Under the pieces are notes generated by a model. It was not told the origin of the DNA. It saw only the letters and a program-made list of their open reading frames with translations, and ran no database searches. From the NCBI RefSeq assembly GCF_032452875.1, contig NC_083869.1, positions 119,976,001 through 120,040,000 of the forward strand: 64,000 nucleotides of DNA, written 5' to 3'. Made by a program: the position numbers and the translations under genes. Source of the DNA: Bos javanicus (lineage: Eukaryota > Chordata > Mammalia > Artiodactyla > Bovidae). Position 1 is the first letter of the stretch. Each line of letters opens with the position of its first letter. Below are positions 57,415-64,000 of this stretch, one piece after another.

Positions 57415-57799
57415 GGTATGTTAATAGGGAAACATTTTATAAGCTATATGTTGTATCAGTTATACTGAATTGTCACACAGACATCATACATGTGCTTTTA
57501 GCAGTAGACTTAAAGCAAGCAATGATATTTGTTGTTATATGTCACACAGTAGTTATACTCTGTGACAGTTTCACTGGATAATTTTCTTTAGTTTTGTTGT
57601 GCGTGCACTAGTTAAGAGTACTTGATAAGACTGCTGGGAATCTAGTCTTCCATTTTTAGAGGAATCAGGTAGAGACAAAAGATTAATGTCTCAATCCTAC
57701 CCTCAAAGGTATAATTTACTAAGTTGGTGTAGGTTATAATTAGCTTAAGGGGAAAGGTATCTTTATATCTGGAAAACAGATTAAAAGCCAACGATATTT
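57415..57799. other. Intron, no recognisable element
   Basis: AT-rich sequence without motifs. Confidence 0.4.
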
Positions 57800-57920
57800 C
57801 TTTGGGAAAGATCCCCAGTGATCTCCTTACTTGCCGCAAGTAATAACTCCTTCCTTCTCCTGTCCTTTGGCTTGGTTGCATCTTTTGGCCAACATCCACC
57901 CAGAGGCAAACCCAGGTTTT
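57800..57920 (-). repeat. Shared repeat, reverse copy (possibly LTR-derived)
   Basis: Reverse-complement partner of 54895-55012. Confidence 0.7.
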
Positions 57921-58424
57921 GGGTAACAGGCCCAGCCGGGCCACAGCGCGAGAGGACACAGCTAGGTCTAAATGTGGCTGACAGTGTCTCCATATTGTCA
58001 CTTACTCTTTGATCCTACCATGGTCTTCTCTGTTCTTTAGGAAGGGACCTGTGCCTCACTCTGTCACCACTGGCCTGGCCAAGAGTGGGCCCAGCAGAGG
58101 ATACCCCTGCTTGCTCCTCATGAGCCACCGCCCTCACTGCCTCTGCCCTCTGCAGTCACCAGCACCTCCCCATCACAGACATATTGCCAGCGGCCTTTCC
58201 TCACTGTCTTCGAGCACTGCCTTTTTCTGCCCAGTTTCTTTTTGGATATGTTTCTCTTGGTACCTTTGACTTTTTTCACCCCTGGGCCCTCCCTACCCCA
58301 GGGGGGTTGCCTCGTGTTCACAGTAAGAAGAAGCAGAAATCCATGCACCCCCCTACCCCTGATCATCACAGCAGCCTGGTTTTGTTCCAATCAGGAAAAT
58401 GTTTCTTTCTTCCTATTATGTTTT
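57921..58424. other. Intron, no recognisable element
   Basis: Pyrimidine-rich unique-looking sequence. Confidence 0.45.
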
Positions 58425-58720
58425 ATTTTTATTGAATTATAGTTGATTTACAATGTTTTATTTTCTGGTGTATAGCAAAGTGGTTCAGCTATATATATAT
58501 ATATGAATATATGTATTCTTTTTCATCATAGGTTATTACAAAATATTGAATATAGTTTCCTGTGCTATATAGTAGGACCTTGTTATTTATCTGTTTTATA
58601 TACAGTAGTCTGTATCTGCTAATCTTGAACTCCCATCCCTCCCCTGCTTTCCCCTTTGGTAACCACAGATTTGTTTTCTGTGTCTGTGAGTCTGTTTTGT
58701 AAAGAAGTTCATTTTTCTGA
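58425..58720 (-). mobile_element. L1 3' UTR, reverse, truncated
   Basis: 'gttgatttacaatgttttat', 'aggttattacaaaatattga' and 'tgtctgtgagtctgttttgt' are reverse L1 3' UTR, as at 5650-7590. Contains an (AT)n patch near 58491-58504. Confidence 0.85.
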
Positions 58721-58724
58721 TATT

Positions 58725-58841
58725 GTTTTTTGAACCAAATAGTTTATATACAGAAGCCCAAAGCTGTAGTGGAAGTGATTTTGTATCTAATTAAAATTAA
58801 AATTACAAATTAACCCCATTAGCAGTTTTTTGAACCAAATA
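58725..58841 (+). repeat. 17-bp direct repeat pair, 100 bp apart
   Basis: gttttttgaaccaaata at 58725-58741 and again at 58825-58841, exact. Confidence 0.95.
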
Positions 58842-59154
58842 TTTCTTAATGAGACACTGACTTTTTTTAGAAGATTAAAATTTTAAATACATTTGAATGG
58901 AAATTAATAGTTTTCAAATGATATGGTTTCCTCACGACTTTGTATCTATTAAATAGAAAGTCAATATTGTATTTTCTTTACTTCACTGTCTGTCTCTTTT
59001 GTGACCTTTAGCAAGATATAATAAAAAATAACACTTGATTTTGAGTCTTAGGTCTTTAGCACAGATCTGATCCTGGCCACCACTTAGGAGTTAGCATGAC
59101 TTCACAAATCCCCAACCTCTTCTCTCAATGTAAAAGGGGCCAAATAACGTACTT
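58842..59154. other. Intron, no recognisable element
   Basis: AT-rich sequence. Confidence 0.4.
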
Positions 59155-59385
59155 CAGGTGTGTTGGACTTCCTAGATGGCAAAGAACCTGCCTGCCAATG
59201 CAAGAGATATAAGACATGCAGGTTAGAGTCAGCAAGATCCCCTGAGGAGGGCATGGCAACCCACTCCAGTATTCTTGCCTGGAGAATCCCATGTACAGAG
59301 AAGCCTGGTGGGATACAGTCCATGGGGTCACAGAGAGTCAGCCATGACTGGAGGGATTTAGCATGCACGCACATCCAGGTGTGTT
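59155..59385 (+). mobile_element. Bov-tA SINE with target-site duplication
   Basis: Diverged head and BOV-A body, flanked by caggtgtgtt (59155-59164, 59376-59385). Confidence 0.9.
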
Positions 59386-61142
59386 AGAGAGATTTGAGAC
59401 GGTTGGAGGTGTGAGAGCTCTGCCACTGAGCAGAGCCAGGTGGTCCGTGGTGTCAAGCCACTTCCTGTCCTACCTGGTACCAGAAAGTAGGTCTTGAGGT
59501 AGACAATATTTTCTCCTTTCTAACTAGGTTTTTTTTTCCCCCACGAGCCGGATACCTTCAGTGGATATTGGCACGTTGTTTAATCCAACATCCTAAATAG
59601 CAGTGTCCTAGAGTGTATGCAGGAAGCTTGCCGCCTGCAGAAAGAGAGTGACCCAAATCCTGTGATGAAATGAATGGCAGAGGAAGGCCATGATTCTTCC
59701 CTGAAGGGTTCTGTTTACGAAGCTCCTTGTGGCTTTTTTGCTTTTTCCATGAAAAACTCTTTGTCTTTTTGTCTTCTGCCACTGGCCCTGGTTACAAACA
59801 GGGCGTTGATGTGAATCCAGTTTCCAAATTGGAAATTAATGAGGTGTCCCATCCAGAGAGGCCTTCCTCCCGTTCTGTAGGGCGCGCTGGCCCTGGGAAC
59901 CGATGCCCCCGCCCAGCCAGGTCTCTGCTTTCCTGTTGACCTTCGCTGGGTGAGGGGGCCATGGGCATCCTTGCCGCTTCACCACAATCTGGTTTCTTGG
60001 CCTGAGAGTTTTTTTAGTCCGTGTGTCAGGTGTGACTTTCAGAATCAATGGGTTGTTTTTAAGCTGCCTGACCGTCTCTGGGCCAGGAAGTTCTTACTGG
60101 CTCTTCAGAGCTCCTACTTCAGCCCTTCGTATGTCCAAAAAGAAGGTGCAGATTTTCTGGAACGGAGGCATTAAGGGAGGGGCGGCCCAAGTAAGGTGAC
60201 AGAGTTGTGGGAAGCTTCTCATCAGTGCTGAGTCCCAGGTTTGCTGGTGTTCAAGTTCTCATTGACAGATAAGGAGACAAACCGAAGGGGCAGTGGGACC
60301 AGTGAGGAAGAAGAGGCAGACGGAGCAGTGCCACCCTTGTGAGTGGCTAGCGAGTTTTGATCAGGAGTGGGGGATTTCAGGTTTTGCCAAGTTACAGTGA
60401 ACATGTTTTAAGAACTCCTCGGGATTCAAAGTGGCCCCTGGTCAGGGCCCAGCACTACAGAAGAGGGTTCAGAGGGAGCCACTGAGCTGTTTAGACCCAG
60501 GATACATAGACATTGGGGTGGCAGAGTATCTAGGAACCTCATGGAACTTACTGCAAAAGTTTGTCCATAAATACTTCAAGGGAGAGGGTCTGGACCTGTC
60601 ACTAGCTTTTTAAAGTAGTTCTTGACTCACCAGTTTGTGTGAAAATGGATGCCCAGTCACGGTGATCCGAGTCTCCCCACCCTGTGTGCAGTGGTGACCC
60701 CTGGTATATATGTAGGACTTTCCTGTGTCTTCTAGGAAAAGGGGACAAAACCCCCAAGAGGCCACATACCCTCTGACCCGGATGCCTGAGGGAGTGTGTG
60801 AAAAAAAGAGCAGTGGAACCGAATGAAAAGGGACATTTCCCCAAGCTAAAGACAGACTGTCCAGCAAAATGTTGACACACGGAAGGAGGAGGATTGACTG
60901 ACTGGGTTTGGAATGAGTCGTAGAAAAGGAAACAAGCTGAGTCTCCAGGGGAAATCTTTGAGACCACAAGAATGAAGAGGTCGTGGCCCCGTCATCCTAG
61001 AGGAGGTTGGAGCAGCTCCACGAGTGGGAAGTTTTCAGGGAATATGGCTGTGACGGAGGGACAAGCGTGGGCTGACCTTGAAAGGGGCTCTTCTGGGGAC
61101 CTGCACACACTGCTTCCCCTAGGACTGCTGGGCAGTTGCTCT
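59386..61142. other. Intron, no recognisable element
   Basis: Mixed-composition unique-looking sequence. The open frames at 60602-60969 (-) overlap each other and show no domain. Confidence 0.45.
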
Positions 61143-61270
61143 AATTGCCCTTACAATTTCTTCTGCATTCAGTGCATGCGCGCATGTGTGCACACACACA
61201 CACACACACACACAGTCCCTGGAATTGCCTCTACAATTTCTCCTGCGTTCAGCACATACACACACACATC
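61143..61270 (+). repeat. Diverged 80-bp tandem duplication with CA-microsatellite arms
   Basis: aattgcccttacaatttctt (61143) recurs as aattgcctctacaatttctc (61223). Each copy ends in a CA-rich run, the first at about 61190-61214. Confidence 0.9.
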
Positions 61271-61922
61271 TCCTGAGAGCCAAAGTCAGGACCCGCTTGC
61301 CACAGCAGAAGAGTCATCAGCATAATATTTTGAGTTGCTTGTATTTTGAGATGAGAGTAGTTTTTAAAATAATTCAGAAAGTATATTTTGAGGGTTTCCT
61401 TTTTTTTTTTTTAAGAACATTAAAGTCTGATATTCTAGATCAAGACTCTTCATAATAAGGCTCTTTGCACCAAACCAAAGAAAAACGTGAGTGGTTTCTA
61501 TTGTTCACTTCCCCGTGCTTAATGGTTGCCATTATAAAGAGTAGTGGTTCTTCCTTCAAGGGAAGGAGAGGGTGTCAGAGTGGTCTCTCTAGCTCTTCAG
61601 GTAGGAGCTGTGTGCCCTCGAATTCTCATGGTATGGACAGCTGTGGGCCGGGCCCTCCCTGTTCCCCACCGGGGAAAACCTAATAACCCTTCAGACAGGT
61701 GTTTTCAGGAAGCCTTGTCTCTGGAGTTGCGACCGGAATGGTTTAGCTGGTAAAGGGGGAAGGGGGCGGGGGGGTGCTCAAGTAAAAAAAAAAAAAAAAG
61801 CTGGTACTCGTCCCTCCTCGTTTCCTCAGTCTCTGTAGAATGTGTACAGATGAATGGTTGCATGAAAGAAACAGCTGAAGGAAAAAAAAAAATTCTCCCT
61901 CACAATCCGTCCATCTCTGCAG
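61271..61922. other. Intron upstream of exon C
   Basis: Contains a T-run (61400-61411) and A-runs (61784-61799 and 61882-61891) shortly before the exon C acceptor. Otherwise nothing assignable. Confidence 0.5.
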
Positions 61923-62156
61923 ATCCTCGCTGAATGGTTTGGCCGGACCATCATCCGCTCCTGTACCAAACTGAGCTACGAGCACGCGCAGAGCATGATT
62001 GAAAGCCCGACCAGGAGAATCCCGGAGAGGGAGCTGCCTGCCATCTCCCCCGAGCACACGTGTGACGAGGTGCACCGGGCTGTCTTGAACCTCCACGGAG
62101 TCGCGAAGGAGTTACGCCGACAGCGGTTTGCGGACGGCGCACTGCGTCTGGATCAG
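61923..62156 (+). CDS. DIS3L2: DIS3L2 coding exon C (RNB domain)
   Basis: This 234-bp exon encodes 78 codons, phase 0 at both ends, starting ILAEWFGRTIIRSCTKLSYE and ending RFADGALRLDQ. WFGRTIIRS..LSYE..Q is a conserved RNB-domain block, and the C-terminal part (AVLNLHG.AK.LR..R...GAL.LD) is the helix region typical of Dis3-like proteins. The middle (about codons 29-52, PTRRIPERELPAISPEH and after) is the least conserved part across mammals. The acceptor is ccatctctgcag/AT and the donor CAG/gtcagt. The exon is CpG-rich compared with its intron flanks, as expected for coding sequence. The following exon is not in the window. No stops or frameshifts are present. Confidence 0.97.
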
Positions 62157-62472
62157 GTCAGTCGCTTCCTCTTTTCAACGCCGCCTACAGACCTGACTTC
62201 CGCCAAAGCCACGTGTGTGCGAGAATTAGCATAGCAGCCCTGGGGCTTGCCCCTCTGTCCTTTCCTCAGTCTCTGCCTTCAGATAATGGCCTCTGAGGCA
62301 GGCGGGAACCGCCTCCCTCGCGACTCTGCAGACACCCGGGGCCTCATGACGTGAGCCTGCTGGTCCTGTGGCAGAAGCCTCTTCCCTCAGCTCAACTCTG
62401 GCATTCCCTGAAGTTTGCCCACCCTCTTGTTTATTTCTCTTTCCACAATCCCTCCCTGAATGAACCCCTGTA
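62157..62472. other. Intron downstream of exon C, no recognisable element
   Basis: CpG-containing, GC-moderate sequence. Confidence 0.45.
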
Positions 62473-62689
62473 TTCTTATTTTAACTTCTTCGTGTCCAAC
62501 TCTCTGTGACCCCATGCACTGTAGCCCACCAGGCTCCTCTGTCCATGGACAAGAGTACTGGAAGTGGGTAGCCATTCTCTTCACCAGGGACTCTTCCCGA
62601 CCCAGGGATCGAACCAGGGTCTTCCGCGTCTCCTGTTTTGCAGGTGGATTCTTAACTGCTGAGCCACCAGGGAAGCTCATTTCTTATTT
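62473..62689 (-). mobile_element. Bov-tA SINE with target-site duplication
   Basis: Reverse BOV-A body and head ('cagggatcgaaccagggtct'), flanked by ttcttattt (62473-62481, 62681-62689). Confidence 0.92.
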
Positions 62690-63264
62690 GAGCTATCAGT
62701 TATATGCTGAGGACACCAACATTAGTTTCTCCATCCCTGCCCTCCTTCCCCAGGCCCTACATCTGCCACCGGAAACTCCTCACCTGGCGCTCGCTGTCCC
62801 TTCTGCCTGACACAGTGACCAATACCCACAGGGAGCTGCACATGTGGACTGTATTCCCTTCCACCTCGGCTCCCTCCAGGGGAGCTGTGTGTTTCAATGG
62901 TCAGCCTTCTTTACCCCCATCCTGGCTATGCCGGTTGTACATGTTGTAATTACTCACTGTAACTGAATATTAGATACACTGATCAAATAAGAACATTTTT
63001 TAAAGCTGCCGTTCCTGTGAAAACTAAGTTAAATTGTTTGCAAACACTTGATGAAGATAAATCTTCAGAAATTGTGCTGTTTGGGTGTGATGACTATAAA
63101 AAGGAGGGGGGAAATCAAAATTCACGAGGAACTTTGTACTCAGATTGCATTATAGATATCTAAGCTCTCTCTTAATGAAACAAAAATGATAAATTATAGG
63201 CAATGAAGTATGCATAGTTTATCGGAAAAAAAGTATGTAAAAATCCGACTAGCATAGTCTTTTG
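62690..63264. other. Intron, no recognisable element
   Basis: Pyrimidine-rich then AT-rich sequence. Confidence 0.45.
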
Positions 63265-63495
63265 TAAAAGTGAGGGTGAATTGAAGTGAAGTTGCTGTCG
63301 TGTCCAACTCTTTGTGACCCCATGGACTGTAGCCTACCAGGCTCCTCGTCCATGGGATTTTCCAGGCAAGAGTACTGGAGTGGGTTGCCATTCCTTTTCC
63401 AGAGGATCTTCCTGACCCAGGGATCAAACCCAGGTCTCCCACATTGTAGGCAGATGCTTTACCGTCTGAACCACCAGGGAAATCCTAAAAGTGAG
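63265..63495 (-). mobile_element. Bov-tA SINE with target-site duplication
   Basis: Full reverse SINE flanked by taaaagtgag (63265-63274, 63486-63495). Confidence 0.93.
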
Positions 63496-63506
63496 TGGAT
63501 GTGCAT

Positions 63507-63900
63507 TTATATAAATTTGTTGTTATTGTTCAGTCACTTAGTCATGTCCGATTCTTTGTGATCCTATGGACTGCAGCACGCCAGGCCTCCGAGTCCATCA
63601 CCATCTCCCGGAGCTTGCTCACATTCATGTCCATTGAGTCAGTGATGCCATCCAGCCATCTCATCCTCCTTCGTCCTCTTCTCCTCCTGTCTTCAATCTT
63701 TCCCAACATCAGGGCTTTTTCCAATGAATTGGCTCTTTAAATCAGGTGGCCAAAGTACTGAAGCTTCAGTTTCAGCATCAGCCTTCCAGTGAATATTCAG
63801 GGTTGATTTCCTTTAGGATTGATTGGTTTGATCTCCTTCCTGTCCAAGGGACTCTCAAGCATATTTTCTAGCACCACAGTTCAAAAGCATTATATAAATT
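63507..63900 (-). mobile_element. BovB LINE 3' end with target-site duplication
   Basis: About 370 bp of BovB 3' end (63518-63889), flanked by the 11-bp repeat ttatataaatt (63507-63517, 63890-63900). Confidence 0.93.
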
Positions 63901-64000
63901 AAGTTAAACAAATGTTTAGTTATGTATGATTCCCCTCCTCAGCCAGCTTCTGGAAAAGCTAACCCACCACCACTTCAAGCACATCAAATGAGAGAGTTCC

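Larger units (their letters stand above)
1..64000 (+). other. DIS3L2: DIS3L2 transcription unit, internal part (introns with three coding exons)
   Basis: Three exons in the same orientation, consecutive in the protein and joined in phase, place the whole window inside DIS3L2. The partial 5' intron is 1-27071, the two complete introns are 27185-39872 and 39981-61922, and the partial 3' intron starts at 62157. I found no exon carrying the upstream catalytic Asp cluster of the RNB domain or the segment that should follow the last exon, so both lie outside. No promoter, first exon or polyadenylation site of the gene is visible. Large introns are normal for this gene in mammals (family knowledge). 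Confidence 0.9.

Noticed and set aside
1..64000. CRISPR array, prokaryotic operon or integrated virus
   Set aside because: No regularly spaced identical repeats with unique spacers, no ribosome-binding-site-led gene clusters, and no retroviral gag/pol/env. The LTR-like pieces are old solo fragments.

Overview
The window is nuclear DNA from a ruminant, very probably a bovid such as cattle, buffalo, sheep or goat. The evidence is the density of ruminant-specific retroelements: twelve BovB LINE pieces, many Bov-tA / BOV-A2 SINEs, a recent L1 3' end of the bovine type, and older CHR-type tRNA-Glu SINEs. I see no bacterial, organellar or free viral genes. Cattle cannot be told from sheep or goat by eye.

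The only host gene I can support is DIS3L2, on the + strand, a 3'-5' exoribonuclease of the RNase II/RNB family that degrades uridylated RNAs. Three coding exons are present: 27072-27184, 39873-39980 and 61923-62156. All have AG acceptors and GT donors, and together they give 151 uninterrupted residues of the central RNB domain. The catalytic acidic cluster and the RNA-binding N-terminus must lie upstream of the window, and the C-terminal RNB half and S1 domain downstream. Everything else is intron: a partial one at 1-27071, two complete ones of 12.7 kb and 21.9 kb, and a partial one from 62157.

Region by region: 1-14.3 kb is the most repeat-dense, with BovB copies inside and beside older L1s and a 5'-inverted BovB at 4012-5519. 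From 14.3 to 27 kb there are scattered SINEs, MIR and L2 fossils and one young L1 end. The 27-40 kb intron holds a 117-bp duplication, MaLR-type LTR fragments, L2, and SINEs. The 40-62 kb intron holds further SINEs and ancient repeats. It also contains a 1.76-kb segment (50228-51992) that ends in poly(A) and is flanked by 15-bp direct repeats, so it looks like an L1-mobilised RNA copy. Within that segment is a long G-rich tract. Two BovB copies at 56-57.4 kb bracket a 63-bp exon-like sequence.

I found no new multi-gene system. The best leads are structural: the poly(A)-ended retro-inserted segment, the twin-primed BovB with a nested L1, the phase-compatible exon-like sequence, and several young local duplications. 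Most long open frames in the window are fragments of BovB reverse transcriptase, or SINE and LINE sequence read in a chance frame.
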